Shown here in pieces: positions 8,148-17,767 of a stretch of 64,000 nt of DNA; within the stretch, counting starts at the first letter, position 1, and the number at the start of each line of letters is the position of its first letter. The DNA is from Litorivita pollutaquae (GTDB taxonomy: Bacteria > Pseudomonadota > Alphaproteobacteria > Rhodobacterales > Rhodobacteraceae). The notes below the pieces were generated by a model. The model was given only the letters and a program-made list of their open reading frames with translations. It made no database searches and was not told where the DNA came from. Location of the stretch: contig NZ_KZ826488.1 of the NCBI RefSeq assembly GCF_003205515.1, forward strand, positions 1 to 64,000. Reading direction: 5' to 3'. A program made the position numbers and the translations under genes.

Positions 8148-8998
8148 TCACAGTCTTTGGAGCCACCGGAACCACCGGCGCACCGCTTGTTGAGACCCTT
8201 CTGGCCAAGGGTGCGGACGTGCGCGCCGTGACCAGCGATCCTGCCAAGATTGGCGGGCTGAAGGCCAAAGGATGCGAGGCCGTCACCGCGAGCTTCACCG
8301 ACCTTGCCGCGCTGGAACAGGCCTGTGCCGGAGCCGAAAAGATCTATCTGGTGACGCCTGCGCATCTGGATATGCGTCAGTGGAAGGCCAATGCGATCGC
8401 GGCGGCCAAGGCCGCAGGTGTGAAACATGTGGTTCTGGCCACCGGACTTGGCGCATCGCCCAAGGCGGGGCTGACCTTTGGCAAATGGCATTCCGAAAGT
8501 CAGGAATTGCTAAAGGAAAGCGGCCTTGACTGGACCTTTGTGCAGCCGACTTATTTCATTCAAAACCTGATGTGGCAGGCCGGTAGTATTGCAAAGAATG
8601 GGGTGTATTACGACGATCTGGGCGGACCTGTGTCGTGGATCGACGCCCGTGATATCGCCGATGTCGCCGCCGAGGCGCTGACCGGCGCGGATCACGCGGG
8701 CAAGGGCTATGGCGTGACCGGCCCCGAAGCGCTGACCGGCGACGAGATCGCTGCGGTTCTGTCCGACGTGACCGGGCGGTCCATCACCTCGGCGACCCTA
8801 TCCGCCGATGAGGCCAAGGCGGCCATGGTCGCGGGCGGAATGCAGGATGAAGTCGCCTCCGCGATGGTGGAACTGGCCTCGATCGCGCCCAAGGGATACC
8901 TCGGAGGCATTGAAACCACGGTCAGTGATGTGCTCGGACGTCCGGCGCGCAGCTTCCGCGATTTTGTCACCGAGAATCGGGACGCCTTCGTTCAGTGA
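8144..8998 (+). CDS. NmrA-like NAD(P)-binding protein (atypical SDR)
   Basis: 284 residues beginning with the nucleotide-binding motif VFGATGTTGAPLV, characteristic of NmrA/azoreductase-like atypical SDRs. It has no YxxxK of classical SDRs. The family includes NADPH sensors and quinone or isoflavone-type reductases, so the role here (reductase or redox sensor) is open. The start overlaps the stop of the CoA ligase (ATGA), so the two are probably co-translated. The C-terminal half has a WIDARDIADVAAEAL helix and a divergent end. Confidence 0.75.
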   Translation: MITVFGATGTTGAPLVETLLAKGADVRAVTSDPAKIGGLKAKGCEAVTASFTDLAALEQACAGAEKIYLVTPAHLDMRQWKANAIAAAKAAGVKHVVLATGLGASPKAGLTFGKWHSESQELLKESGLDWTFVQPTYFIQNLMWQAGSIAKNGVYYDDLGGPVSWIDARDIADVAAEALTGADHAGKGYGVTGPEALTGDEIAAVLSDVTGRSITSATLSADEAKAAMVAGGMQDEVASAMVELASIAPKGYLGGIETTVSDVLGRPARSFRDFVTENRDAFVQ

Positions 8999-9548
8999 CC
9001 AGACGGCTGCGCCGCTCGATTTTGAGCTAACACGCTCCGCAGGTGTGGCGGCGCAGCTGGATCAGATTCTCCTGCGCGGCGGTGGACGCGGGCGGTGCGC
9101 CGCCATCTTTTCTGTGAGGTCCGGCAGGGCCGGTGACGGCAATTTGCCTGTGTCGCGCGCCCTACCCTGTCGCGGCCCGCGCAGTTTCCACCGCCCCTTC
9201 TGTTGCCCGGGATGGCAGCGGACGCGCAGGATGTAATCCAACACCGGCGTGCCAAGGTGGTTCGGCCGCCCAGTGCGCCGTGTTTTCAGGGGGGCCAGCT
9301 GTCTTTTGGGCTTTTGTTTCGGCTTCGCACTGCAATGATGGGCCAAGGTAGGCCGTCACGGATCAATAGGGCGAAGTGAGAGCACGCGGTGGTGCAATGT
9401 GGCCCGATAAAATGATGATGGGCACGGCCGACATGCGCGGCATGGCGTCCGGATCGGGAAGATGCGGACCTCATTCCCTTCAAGATCTGCGACGGGGCCT
9501 ATCCGCGCATTGAAAGGCCCCGTTAATTCGAGAGGTCTGAAACGCGTA
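8999..9548. other. Gene-free stretch with no recognisable gene
   Basis: About 550 bases between the NmrA-like gene and the end of the ectoine operon. Short open frames exist on both strands, but none has a convincing ribosome site, family motif or consistent coding bias. It could hold decayed coding sequence at the junction of the catabolic block and the ectoine cassette, but I cannot name a parent. Confidence 0.4.
9493..9522 (-). terminator. Hairpin after the ectoine operon
   Basis: CGGGGCCT at 9493-9500 pairs with AGGCCCCG at 9515-9522, 27 bases beyond the aspartokinase stop. There is no clear U-run on the minus side, so it could be a weak terminator or an mRNA-end stabilising hairpin. Confidence 0.4.
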
Positions 9549-10973
9549 TCAGGCCGCGCGTTTTAAGCGCGGCTCATGCTTTTCGATCAACTCCGCATGC
9601 AAGCTCTGGATCGCAGGTTTCAACGCGTCCTGGTCAAGAACAAACTGCACATCGACACTTCGTGGACCTTGGCTGGCGCCCACCACTTCGAGACCTGCCT
9701 CCTCCAGCGCCCGCAGTCCGCGCAACAACACAGATAGGGACGTCAGGTCGCGGCCAATCGCTGAGACCATGGCCAACCGGCGCGTGGTGATATCGGCCGA
9801 AGGATAATGCGTCGTGAGATCTTTTTCGATCCGGCGCATGTTTTTGAGCGAGGTGTCGAGATAATGCGTGATGGTGTTGGCGTTCGACACCTTTGACACG
9901 ATCGGGACATTGTGGCGCTTCAGGACCTCGAGGATCGTGGCGTCATAGCCTTTCACTCCGACCATGTCCTGTTCAAACACCTCAAGTGTCACGATTTCAA
10001 GACCCGTGATGATTTCGACACCCGGTTCCTCAGCGGGTTGATCGTCGATCAGCGTGCCCGGATCCTCTGGCTCGAACGCGTTGGTGACGCGCAGCGGGAC
10101 TTTGGCCTGACGCAATACTTTTGCGGCTTTGGGGTGGATTGCTTCCATCCCCATGTTCGACAGTTGGTCGGCGACGTCGTAATTTGTCCGGCCGAGCTTG
10201 CGAACCGTTCCTTCCCCAACCAACTTTGGATCGCAGGACGACAAATGGAATTCCTTGTGGATGATCGCCTCGCGGGCGCCAGTCTGCGCCGCCAGCCGCG
10301 AAAACGTCACCTCGGAATAACCCCGGTCATATTCCCCCATCAACCCTTCGGCGCATTGCGCATAGCCGGTCACGATCGGCATCTCGGTGCTTGGATCCAC
10401 GCCCTCGAAGGCCTTGGCGATTCTTTCGTTCAAGGTCACGTCGCCCTCGTCGCGCCAGCCCGACAGATCGACGAACCGCGCATTCACGCCCGCACGTTGC
10501 AGCAACAGCATGCTGACGAAAGCCGAATGCGCCTCGCCCAGCCCCGAGAGCAGTTCGCGGGTCTGGCCCATGTGCTCTGCCAGACGGAAATGGCCGTATG
10601 AGCACAGCCGCTGCAGGTCAATCAGACAGCCACGCGCGCCGTGCAGGCGTTCATCGACAAAGGCATCTGCCTGCTGAAGGTCTGCGGAATGGCTGAGAAT
10701 GCGGCCATGCGCTTTTTTCATGGCTTCGGCCACAGAGTCGAGCTGATCGTGCCAACCATGGTTGGTATCGTCATTGGCGAAATAGGCATAGACCCCCGGC
10801 GCACCGGTTTTCTTGTGCTCCAGAAGAAGATCCGTGATGCCGCCAAATGCCGACACCACAAACACGCGCCCGTACAGGTCAGCCCCTTCGCGGCCCCCGA
10901 TGAAGAGGGTATCGCGCAGTTCATCCAGACGGGACATTGATGTCCCGCCGATTTTCTCAACTGTGTGGCTCAT
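9549..10973 (-). CDS. ask: Ectoine-associated aspartate kinase (Ask_Ect)
   Basis: 474 residues from the ATG one base after the ectC stop; a longer open frame to 11096 only reads through ectC antisense to its frame. The N-terminus KIGGTSMSRLDE is the kinase start seen in ectoine-linked aspartokinases (usual KFGGTS). The C-terminal part (ALVSA-like SAIGRDLTSLSVLLRGL segment) corresponds to the ACT regulatory domains. It phosphorylates L-aspartate, feeding aspartate semialdehyde to EctB. Location directly after ectC is the classic arrangement of the feedback-insensitive paralogue in alpha- and gammaproteobacteria. Identification is firm from both sequence and context. Confidence 0.92.
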   Translation of the reverse strand: MSHTVEKIGGTSMSRLDELRDTLFIGGREGADLYGRVFVVSAFGGITDLLLEHKKTGAPGVYAYFANDDTNHGWHDQLDSVAEAMKKAHGRILSHSADLQQADAFVDERLHGARGCLIDLQRLCSYGHFRLAEHMGQTRELLSGLGEAHSAFVSMLLLQRAGVNARFVDLSGWRDEGDVTLNERIAKAFEGVDPSTEMPIVTGYAQCAEGLMGEYDRGYSEVTFSRLAAQTGAREAIIHKEFHLSSCDPKLVGEGTVRKLGRTNYDVADQLSNMGMEAIHPKAAKVLRQAKVPLRVTNAFEPEDPGTLIDDQPAEEPGVEIITGLEIVTLEVFEQDMVGVKGYDATILEVLKRHNVPIVSKVSNANTITHYLDTSLKNMRRIEKDLTTHYPSADITTRRLAMVSAIGRDLTSLSVLLRGLRALEEAGLEVVGASQGPRSVDVQFVLDQDALKPAIQSLHAELIEKHEPRLKRAA

Positions 10974-10974
10974 A

Positions 10975-11370
10975 TCAGGCCTCGTCGGCGGCTGCGTAAG
11001 ACCCGTCTTCGCGGTGCACTTCGGTGCCGGTGACGGGCGGATTAAAGCAGCAGGCCATGACCAGTTCTTCCTCTGCGCGCAGGATATGGCGGTCATGATC
11101 GTTCAGCGCATACATCACCCCCGGCACAATCTTGTGGGTTTCGCCGGTGGCGAGGTCGGTGATCGACCCCTTGCCCTGCATGCAATAGACGCTCTCAAAG
11201 TGGTTCTTGTATTCGAACGTGTGTTCGGACCCCGCATCCAGCGTCGTGATGTGAAAGGAAAATCCCATTCCGTCATCCGCCAGCAGCAACCGCACCGAGG
11301 TCCAGCTTGCATCCGAAACCACGCGATCAGGTTCGTTTTCGACAATTTTGTTAAAGTCTCTGACAATCAT
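10975..11370 (-). CDS. ectC: L-ectoine synthase
   Basis: 131 residues, the standard length for EctC. It is a cupin that cyclises N-gamma-acetyl-2,4-diaminobutyrate to ectoine with loss of water. The N-terminus [27 protein letters not shown], and the core [19 protein letters not shown] with [12 protein letters not shown] are characteristic; the E, Y and H residues in the latter two belong to the iron-binding cupin site. It starts after GGAG, five bases downstream of the ectB stop. Confidence 0.95.
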   Translation of the reverse strand: MIVRDFNKIVENEPDRVVSDASWTSVRLLLADDGMGFSFHITTLDAGSEHTFEYKNHFESVYCMQGKGSITDLATGETHKIVPGVMYALNDHDRHILRAEEELVMACCFNPPVTGTEVHREDGSYAAADEA

Positions 11371-11375
11371 GTCTT

Positions 11376-12668
11376 TTACTCCGCAGCTATATTGGTCGTT
11401 TCGGTCAGCGTCTCACGCGCAGCTTCGAGCAGGATGTCAAAGCCCTGGCCAAAGGTTTCAGGTGACGTTGTCAGTGGTGCAAGCACTTTGACGACCTGAT
11501 CTTCGTTGCCAGAGGTTTCTATCACCAGTCCCTTCTCATAGGCGCGCGCGCAAATGTCGCCTGCCAACTTGCCCGAGCCGACATCGACCCCCTGCATCAG
11601 GCCGCGGCCCTTGAGTTTGGCACCGGGGATGAGCGCCGCCAGATCGGACAGCGCATCGTGGATCAGATCGGACTTTTGTGTCAGCTCGTTCTGGAACGTC
11701 TCGTCGGCCCAGAATTTTTCGATCGCGACGCGTGCGGTGACAAAGGCGTGAGTGTTGCCGCGAAACGTGCCGTTGTGCTCGGCCGGCTCAAAGACATCAT
11801 ATTCTGGCCGCACCAGCACCAAGGCCATCGGCAGGCCAAATCCCGAAAGTGATTTCGCCATGGTCACGATGTCCGGGGTCACGCCCATCTCCTCGAAGGA
11901 AAAGAACGTCCCGCAACGGCCACAGCCGGCCTGAATATCGTCGATGATCAACAGGGCCCCATGCTTTTTGGCCAGTTTGGCGATGCGCCGGACCCATTCG
12001 GGACGGGCGACGTTCAGCCCGCCTTCGCCCTGCACGGTTTCAAGGATGATTGCTGCGGGCGCGTCGAGCCCGCTGGAGCGGTCATCAAGCATGGCCTCCA
12101 GATAATCCGCCGTGTCCGACTGACCTGCGATATATCCGTCATAGGGCATGCGTGTCACGCCATTGAGCATCATGCCCGCGCCCCCCCGGTGGTAGGAATT
12201 GCCGGTCGCGGCCAAGGCCCCTGCCGTGACACCGTGAAACCCGTTGGTAAAGGCGATGATGTTGGTGCGCCCGGTGACCTTTCGTGCGATCTTCATCGCC
12301 GCTTCGACGGCGTTGGCCCCGGTGGGGCCGGTGAACATCACCCGATGGTCCATGTCACGGGGGGCCAGAATGTGCCGTTCGAAGGCGGCGAGAAAGCTTC
12401 CTTTGGCCCCGGTGTGGAGATCAAGACCATGTGCGATGCCGTCGCCCGCGATATGGTCGATCAGCGCCGCCTTCATATCCGGGTCGTTATGGCCATAGTT
12501 CAGCGATGAACATCCGGCAAGGAAATCGATCCAGCTGCGCCCGTCGGCGTCTTTCAGTTCCGAGCCGCTGGCACTTTGAAACATTGCGGGCATACCGCGG
12601 CAATAAGAGCGCACGGCGCTTTCGCGGCGATCAAAGATAGTAGAGAAGTCGATCATATCCGAAGTCAT
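11376..12668 (-). CDS. ectB: Diaminobutyrate-2-oxoglutarate aminotransferase
   Basis: 430 residues of the class III PLP-dependent aminotransferases. It converts aspartate 4-semialdehyde and glutamate to L-2,4-diaminobutyrate, the first committed ectoine step. Motifs seen are [38 protein letters not shown] and the PLP lysine in [11 protein letters not shown]. The N-terminal signature [13 protein letters not shown] is typical for EctB. The start at 12668 is preceded by TAGGAC. It lies between ectA and ectC in one minus-strand operon. Confidence 0.95.
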   Translation of the reverse strand: MTSDMIDFSTIFDRRESAVRSYCRGMPAMFQSASGSELKDADGRSWIDFLAGCSSLNYGHNDPDMKAALIDHIAGDGIAHGLDLHTGAKGSFLAAFERHILAPRDMDHRVMFTGPTGANAVEAAMKIARKVTGRTNIIAFTNGFHGVTAGALAATGNSYHRGGAGMMLNGVTRMPYDGYIAGQSDTADYLEAMLDDRSSGLDAPAAIILETVQGEGGLNVARPEWVRRIAKLAKKHGALLIIDDIQAGCGRCGTFFSFEEMGVTPDIVTMAKSLSGFGLPMALVLVRPEYDVFEPAEHNGTFRGNTHAFVTARVAIEKFWADETFQNELTQKSDLIHDALSDLAALIPGAKLKGRGLMQGVDVGSGKLAGDICARAYEKGLVIETSGNEDQVVKVLAPLTTSPETFGQGFDILLEAARETLTETTNIAAE

Positions 12669-12704
12669 GAAACGTCCTATTTGGTTTATTACGGGGAAAA
12701 TGGT

Positions 12705-13238
12705 TCAGGCCGCGCGGGCCATCGCCTCTGGGGCGGGCAGCGTGACTGTCACCATGTGTTCGGTATCGTGGAGCCCTTCGAAATGCGCTTCACATTCGAA
12801 GTGCGGTGCATCAGTGAGTTCGCCGCCGATATCTCGGGCCAGACTGCGAAACAGCGACCATGATGCGTCGTTGTCTTTGGTGATCGTGGTCTTGAGATGC
12901 GTCGCCGCATCGCAAGCGTCGCGTTCGATCAGCTCGCGCAGCATGGCGCGGCCAAGTCCGAGGCCGCGTGCCTTGGGGCTGACCGCCACTTGCCAGACGA
13001 AAAGCTCATCGCGCGCGGGAATCATGTGTCCCGATATCCAGCCAACGATCTCGCCATCCATTTCGGCGACGACACAGGTGTCGCGGAAATGGTCGGCCTG
13101 AACCAGATTGCAGTACATCGAATTTTCGTCGAGCGGCTTGCAGGCTTTTACCAGCGCCCAGATGTCGGCTCCATCCGTCGTATCGGGTTTGCGCAGATGC
13201 GGCATCTGCGTTGCGGAGTTTTCGATATCTTTCGGCAT
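12705..13238 (-). CDS. ectA: L-2,4-diaminobutyrate acetyltransferase
   Basis: 177 residues of the GNAT family. It acetylates the gamma-amino group of diaminobutyrate with acetyl-CoA. The acetyl-CoA-binding motif AVSPKARGLGLGRAML lies near the middle, and the N-terminal LRKPDTTDGADIWALVKAC and SMYCNLV segments are EctA hallmarks. GAGAGG precedes the start codon. It is the first gene of ectABC-ask and lies 20 bases downstream of a perfect short palindrome that may be the EctR operator. Confidence 0.95.
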   Translation of the reverse strand: MPKDIENSATQMPHLRKPDTTDGADIWALVKACKPLDENSMYCNLVQADHFRDTCVVAEMDGEIVGWISGHMIPARDELFVWQVAVSPKARGLGLGRAMLRELIERDACDAATHLKTTITKDNDASWSLFRSLARDIGGELTDAPHFECEAHFEGLHDTEHMVTVTLPAPEAMARAA

Positions 13239-13640
13239 GGGTCTAACCTCTCGTTTATTAGCTAAGCTAAGTAGTGCGCGATGGTTGGAACGTCAACCCG
13301 AACCCCAAAATACCCGAATAGGCGGTGCGCCACAGTCATAATTCATGCAAAATGCCTGTGGTGAATGCTTTTTGCCTCATGGGACGAGGTGAGCCACTAC
13401 TTCGACAGTGCTAATCATTTCAATTGAATTCTTAGGCCGTAAGGGGTTCACATGCGGCGTGAGCCGCACCTGCTCTGGGCAAGTAAACACCTGCCATAGG
13501 ATCGGAAGGGGGTCGCGCAGTCGCGTCGATGGTGAAATGTCATGCGTGATCTTAGCCGCTGCGGGCAGGCTTTATTCTTGGCCTTTGCGTTCGCATGACC
13601 GGTGGCCATTTAGGGCTTTGCCATGTCTGCTTCGCCACGC
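13239..13640 (-). promoter_or_regulatory. ectABC-ask upstream region with candidate EctR operator
   Basis: About 400 gene-free bases between ectR and ectA. TTAGCTAAGCTAA at 13258-13270 is a perfect 6-1-6 palindrome, 20 bases before the ectA start, in the right place for repression by the MarR-type regulator encoded next door. The rest contains no convincing gene. Core promoter boxes are not obvious enough to mark. Confidence 0.55.
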
Positions 13641-14111
13641 CTATTGCCGCAGATCACCGGCATCCAGCACTGGCGCGGCGTCAAGCTCTTCAGCATCCAG
13701 CATCGTGGCGACGCGCTCCAGTGATGCAAGCAGCATTGCCTGTTCCCACTGCTCCATTTCCTTGAAGCGGCGCACATAGCGTTGTTGCAGCGGGTCCGGC
13801 GCATTTTCAATCGTGCGGCGGCCATGTTCGGTAATGATGATATTGGTTTGCCGGCGATCGGCTTGCGATTTTTCACGCATGACCATCCCTTGCGCCACCA
13901 GCTTGTCGACAAGGGCCGTGATTGTGGCCTGGCTCACCCGCATCCGGGTGGAGATTGCCTTGCCTGTGGTCTGACCCGTTTCGGCCACAACTTGCAGCAC
14001 GCGGAACTGGACCGCAGTCAAGCCTGCCGACTGCGCCAACTCCCGCCCGAACATCTCGGTCGTGCGCAGAATGCGGCGCAGAGCGACAAGGCTGCTGTCA
14101 ATTCGATCCAT
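13641..14111 (-). CDS. ectR: MarR-family regulator of ectoine operon (EctR-like)
   Basis: About 156 residues from the ATG at 14111, which has AAGGA eight bases upstream; the in-frame ATG at 14118 lies inside that ribosome site. The winged helix is visible: LTAVQFRVLQVVAETG, then STRMRVSQATITALVDKLV and the wing with DRRQTN. MarR proteins act as dimers on short palindromes. Its position directly upstream of ectA on the same strand matches EctR, the osmo-responsive repressor of ectoine genes. The effector is unknown. Confidence 0.82.
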   Translation of the reverse strand: MDRIDSSLVALRRILRTTEMFGRELAQSAGLTAVQFRVLQVVAETGQTTGKAISTRMRVSQATITALVDKLVAQGMVMREKSQADRRQTNIIITEHGRRTIENAPDPLQQRYVRRFKEMEQWEQAMLLASLERVATMLDAEELDAAPVLDAGDLRQ

Positions 14112-14624
14112 GGAGGCCATCCTTGTAGTGCATCAAGAATATTTGGCAGGATTATCGCCATGCATCAAGCGAATTCACCAGCATAAGTTTCGTTTTGCTA
14201 ATTACTAAATGGCTGCCCTTGGCGTAATTGACGCGCATCAAGTACTATTTTCGCGGGAATTGAGGCTTTTTGGTATTTGTAATACTTAGAGCGACAAAGC
14301 AAATGTGGGTGACGGGGTCATCAGGGTGTGTCTGTCTCGTTGTTGTCCTTTGCACGGCAGCTTTGTTTATCTGGCACGCGCAAACAGCCACCCCGTCAAT
14401 TGACGAACGGTTTTGATGTGTCGCCGATGTGGTGGAGCGGGGCAGAATTCAAACCATTTGCGAAATGCGCGCTTAGGTTTTCACGCACAGGACAGCAAAT
14501 TGGTCGTGATGGCGGCCGAAACGCGAATTGGGCGGTGTGGCGCTGCTGAATGGCGGGCGCTTGCGCCAAAAGCGCTCCGGCCGCCGCGCGCTCGGGCGGC
14601 CGGAACATGTATTGCAAAACCGGA
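14112..14624. other. Gene-free region upstream of ectR
   Basis: About 500 bases with AT-rich stretches near 14195-14290, probably the ectR promoter region. Open frames here are short and without motifs. A hairpin near 14576-14604 belongs to the end of the neighbouring flavodoxin-like gene. Confidence 0.4.
14576..14604 (-). terminator. Terminator hairpin after the flavodoxin-like gene
   Basis: TCCGGCCGCC (14576-14585) pairs perfectly with GGCGGCCGGA (14595-14604). On the minus strand it is followed by AGCGCTTTTGG, a short U-tract, and it lies 20 bases beyond the stop codon at 14625. Confidence 0.5.
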
Positions 14625-15191
14625 TCAGCGGCTGGCGACTTCGGCCAACCGTTGGCCATAGGCGCGCGCCGTATCCAGATCGCCGCCTGTCGGATACTCC
14701 TCGGGGGAGCTGTCAGAGGGGGCAATCGCCAGAAGGCCAGAATACCCGCCCGTCCAGTTCAGCTTTTCCGGGCCGTCGGCCTTGGTGTTCGCTGGCATCA
14801 AGCCAACGCCGCACCAGAGCTGACCATGTTGCTGCGACAATGTAATGAACTGCTGGATGGTCGAAAACTTGTCGCCATTGACTGTAGCCGAGGTGGTAAA
14901 GCCGCCGCCGATCTTGTCCTTCCAGTTTTGCGTAAACCAAGGCTTCGAGCTGGCATCGGCGAATTTTTTGAACTGCCATGCGGGGCCGCCCATATAGGTC
15001 GGACTGCCGTAGACGATCGCATCGGCCGCATCGAGCGCCGCCCATGCTGCCTCGTTCAGCTCTCCGTCTTCGGACAGTTTCAGCAATTCGACCTCGGTGC
15101 CCTCGACACCCTTGGCCCCTTCGGCAACGGCCTTGGCTTGCACTTCTGTGTGGCCATATCCGCTGTAATAGACAATCGCGACTTTCGTCAT
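14625..15191 (-). CDS. Flavodoxin-fold FMN protein, WrbA/NAD(P)H:quinone reductase-like
   Basis: 188 residues from the ATG that opens MTKVAIVYYSGYGHTE, the FMN phosphate-binding loop of flavodoxin-like proteins. Further flavin contacts are seen in YGSPTYMGGPAWQFKKF and the GGGFTTSATVNGDK region. WrbA-like members reduce quinones by two electrons with FMN as cofactor, protecting against redox cycling. It is a single-gene unit and is not obviously tied to either the ectoine or the catabolic genes. The long upstream extension to 15320 lacks a ribosome site. Confidence 0.82.
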   Translation of the reverse strand: MTKVAIVYYSGYGHTEVQAKAVAEGAKGVEGTEVELLKLSEDGELNEAAWAALDAADAIVYGSPTYMGGPAWQFKKFADASSKPWFTQNWKDKIGGGFTTSATVNGDKFSTIQQFITLSQQHGQLWCGVGLMPANTKADGPEKLNWTGGYSGLLAIAPSDSSPEEYPTGGDLDTARAYGQRLAEVASR

Positions 15192-15637
15192 GGTTCGGTA
15201 CACCTTTTGCTTGAATCCTAATGGCTCCGACCTAGGAAGGTTGGCTCCCGAATGAAAGCGGATTGTGTTTTCGATCCAAAGCCGCAGCCGGTTGCTCCAA
15301 CTGTAGAGGATTTCCAACATTTCACGTAAGTGATTGTAATGTTATGAAAATATAGATACGTTAGATGTTCACCCAAGGGCCTGTGAGCGCAGCCGCACAA
15401 CCATTGTGCGCCGACTGCGTCATGGGTTGCGCGGTTTTTCATCGGCGGCCAGATCCCAAACGCCTGCCGGTCGACCTTGCGAAGGGTCCATAGCGGCGAC
15501 CCGTGAAGCGGACTGAAGTGAATTCACGCGGTCGCATCTTGCAGAGATCACCGCCTGTTGCGCGGCACAAGCCACCCACCGCGCGATATGCCGGTGGGTG
15601 GCTCGGTCAGCCTCGCATCCTCTCTTGCTTTGGCAGC
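15192..15637. other. Intergenic region between flavodoxin-like and FadH-like genes
   Basis: About 445 bases. It holds the promoter area of the flavodoxin-like gene (an AT-rich section around 15315-15365) and a stable hairpin at 15570-15603 after the FadH-like gene. No open frame shows family motifs. Confidence 0.4.
15570..15603 (-). terminator. Hairpin terminator after the FadH-like gene
   Basis: AGCCACCCACCG (15570-15581) pairs perfectly with CGGTGGGTGGCT (15592-15603). It lies 35 bases past the stop of the minus-strand reductase gene. No clear U-run follows, so efficiency is uncertain. Confidence 0.5.
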
Positions 15638-17671
15638 TCAGAGGCTTTGCGCCAGCCGAACGCCTTCATCAATGGCGCGCAACGCGTCAAGTTCCGCAGC
15701 TTCCTTTGCGCCGCCAATCATGGTGACGGTAGCCCCGCGGGCTGTGAGATCCTCTGCCAAAGCGCGCTCCGGCTCCTGACCGGTGCAAAGCACGATGGTG
15801 TCTGCAGCAATGGTCTTTGGCGCGCCATCTACCATGATATGCAGGCCTGCGTCATCGATCCGGTCATAGACCACGCCGCCCAAGGCTTCGACCCCGTGTT
15901 TGCGCAGCGCGTTCCGCAAGATCCATCCCGTCGAAACGCCAAGCCCCGTGCCCGGTTTTGAGGCCTTGCGTTGAAGCATGACAACCTTGCGGCGCGATGG
16001 CTTCGGCGCCAACGGATCACCCGCAAGCGCACCCGATGTCGCAAATTTCGGGTCCACGCCCCAGGTATCACAGAACGCGTCGGTGTTATGAGCTTCGGCC
16101 GGTTCGGTCACAAGGAATTCGGCCACGTCATGGCCAATGCCCCCTGCCCCCATCACCGCGACGGTTTCGCCTGCGGCGCGGGCGCCGGAGAGGATCTCGG
16201 CGTAGGTCGCGACGCTGGGATGGTCGACGCCCAGCAGGTCGGGAATACGCGGCGTGACTCCGGTGGAAATAACCACATGGTCAAAACCGTTGAGATCGTC
16301 CAACCCGGCGCGCTGTCCAAGGCGCAGTTTGACACCGTGCTTTTGCAACTGGCCGCTATAATAGCGCAGGGTCTCGTTAAATTCATCCTTGCCCGGTGCT
16401 GCTTGCGCCAAATTCAACTGACCGCCCAGCTTGTCTTGCGCCTCGAACAGGGTAACGTCGTGGCCCAGTCTTGCGGCCTCGGAGGCCGTGGCCATGCCTG
16501 CGGCGCCGCCGCCAACAACGGCTACCGTCTTGGGTGATTCGGTTGGTGTGTCGCGAAATTCGGTTTCGCGCCCCGCGCGTGGGTTGACCAGACAGCCGAC
16601 CGGTCGGTCCGAGAAGATGAAATCCAGACAAGCCTGATTGCAGGCGATACAGGTGTTGATCTCGTCGGCGTGGCCTTCGCGCGCTTTTTTGACGAAATGC
16701 GGATCGGCCAGAAAGGGACGCGCCATCGAGATCATATCCGCCTCGCCAGAGGTCAGAATGTCTTCGGCAAGCTCGGGGGTGTTGATTCGGTTGGAGGCGA
16801 CCACCGGAATTGAGACCGCCGCTTTTACGTTTGCCGCCGCCTTGCGCCATGCGCCGCGCGGAACCGGATAGGCAATGGTCGGCACGCGTGCCTCGTGCCA
16901 CCCGATACCGGTGTTGAGGATATCCGCGCCTGCGGCCTCGATCTTGCGCGCCAAGTCGGCGATTTCATCGGCGGGCGCGCCGCCCTCGACCAGATCGGCG
17001 GCCGAAATCCGGTAAATAACAAGGAAACCGGGCCCGCAACGTTCGCGCACCGCGCGCACGATCTCGACCGGAAAGCGGTGGCGATTCTCGGCGCTGCCAC
17101 CCCATTCGTCTTCGCGTTTGTTGGTGTGGGGGACGGTGAATTCGTTAATCAGATAGCCCTCGGAGCCCATGATTTCGACGCCATCGAATCCTGCGGCCTG
17201 TGCATTGGCGGCAGATTTGGCGAAATCCTCGATGGTGCGGCGAATATCGGCATCGGTCATTTCACGCGGAACATAGCGGTTGATCGGCGCGCGAATCGGG
17301 CTGGGGGCGACGCAGCCTTCGATCTTTGCATAGCGCCCGGCATGAAGAAGCTGTGCGCAAAGCAGGCTGCCTTCGGCTTGGACCGCTTCGCAGATCGGGC
17401 GCAGGTTTTCCGCCTCCTTTGGATCGTCGATCCGCGGGCCTTCGGGGTCGAATATCCCTTCAGCATTGGGCGAAAATCCGCCCGTGACCAGAATAGCCGC
17501 CTCGCCCCGTGCCCGTTCGGCATAAAAGGCGATCTGTTTGGCAATACCATCAGGTTCGGTTTCCAACCGGGTGTGCATCGACCCCATAATAACGCGATTG
17601 CGCAACATATGTTGACCCGCACGGATCGGTGACAGCATGGTGTCGAAGTTGTCTTTCTGCGAATTTTTCAT
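15638..17671 (-). CDS. FadH/old-yellow-enzyme-type NADH:flavin oxidoreductase (dienoyl-CoA reductase-like)
   Basis: 677 residues from the ATG preceded by ACGAGGAGG. The order is an FMN TIM barrel (about 1-330), a 4Fe-4S cluster motif CIACNQACLDF with a further Cys in PVGC (about 335-360), and an FAD/NAD(P) two-dinucleotide-binding module starting VAVVGGGAAGMATA. This is the architecture of NADPH-dependent 2,4-dienoyl-CoA reductase, 2-enoate reductase and bile-acid BaiCD/BaiH enzymes. It probably reduces an activated double bond of a CoA intermediate. It is divergent from the acyl-CoA dehydrogenase operon, with a shared operator (17709), so it belongs to the TetR regulon. The specific substrate is unknown. 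Confidence 0.85.
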   Translation of the reverse strand: MKNSQKDNFDTMLSPIRAGQHMLRNRVIMGSMHTRLETEPDGIAKQIAFYAERARGEAAILVTGGFSPNAEGIFDPEGPRIDDPKEAENLRPICEAVQAEGSLLCAQLLHAGRYAKIEGCVAPSPIRAPINRYVPREMTDADIRRTIEDFAKSAANAQAAGFDGVEIMGSEGYLINEFTVPHTNKREDEWGGSAENRHRFPVEIVRAVRERCGPGFLVIYRISAADLVEGGAPADEIADLARKIEAAGADILNTGIGWHEARVPTIAYPVPRGAWRKAAANVKAAVSIPVVASNRINTPELAEDILTSGEADMISMARPFLADPHFVKKAREGHADEINTCIACNQACLDFIFSDRPVGCLVNPRAGRETEFRDTPTESPKTVAVVGGGAAGMATASEAARLGHDVTLFEAQDKLGGQLNLAQAAPGKDEFNETLRYYSGQLQKHGVKLRLGQRAGLDDLNGFDHVVISTGVTPRIPDLLGVDHPSVATYAEILSGARAAGETVAVMGAGGIGHDVAEFLVTEPAEAHNTDAFCDTWGVDPKFATSGALAGDPLAPKPSRRKVVMLQRKASKPGTGLGVSTGWILRNALRKHGVEALGGVVYDRIDDAGLHIMVDGAPKTIAADTIVLCTGQEPERALAEDLTARGATVTMIGGAKEAAELDALRAIDEGVRLAQSL

Positions 17672-17708
17672 TTTGGTCCTCCTCGTCAAAACATCTCTTG
17701 AAGTGTAT

Positions 17709-17724
17709 TCTAACATTTGTTAGA
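17709..17724. promoter_or_regulatory. Operator palindrome, site 2 (TetR regulon)
   Basis: TCTAACATTTGTTAGA is a perfect palindrome between the divergent FadH-like gene (start 17671) and the acyl-CoA dehydrogenase gene (start 17768). It is identical to site 1 except for the 2-bp centre, so one operator can control both directions. Confidence 0.8.
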
Positions 17725-17767
17725 TTTTAGGGAAGAAGATATTTTTCGGTCATGGGGAGGAGCACCG

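Noticed and set aside
8999-9548. Possible transposase remnant between the NmrA-like gene and the ectoine operon
   Set aside because: Short basic open frames looked suggestive, but no DDE, resolvase or other transposase motif and no terminal repeats could be found.
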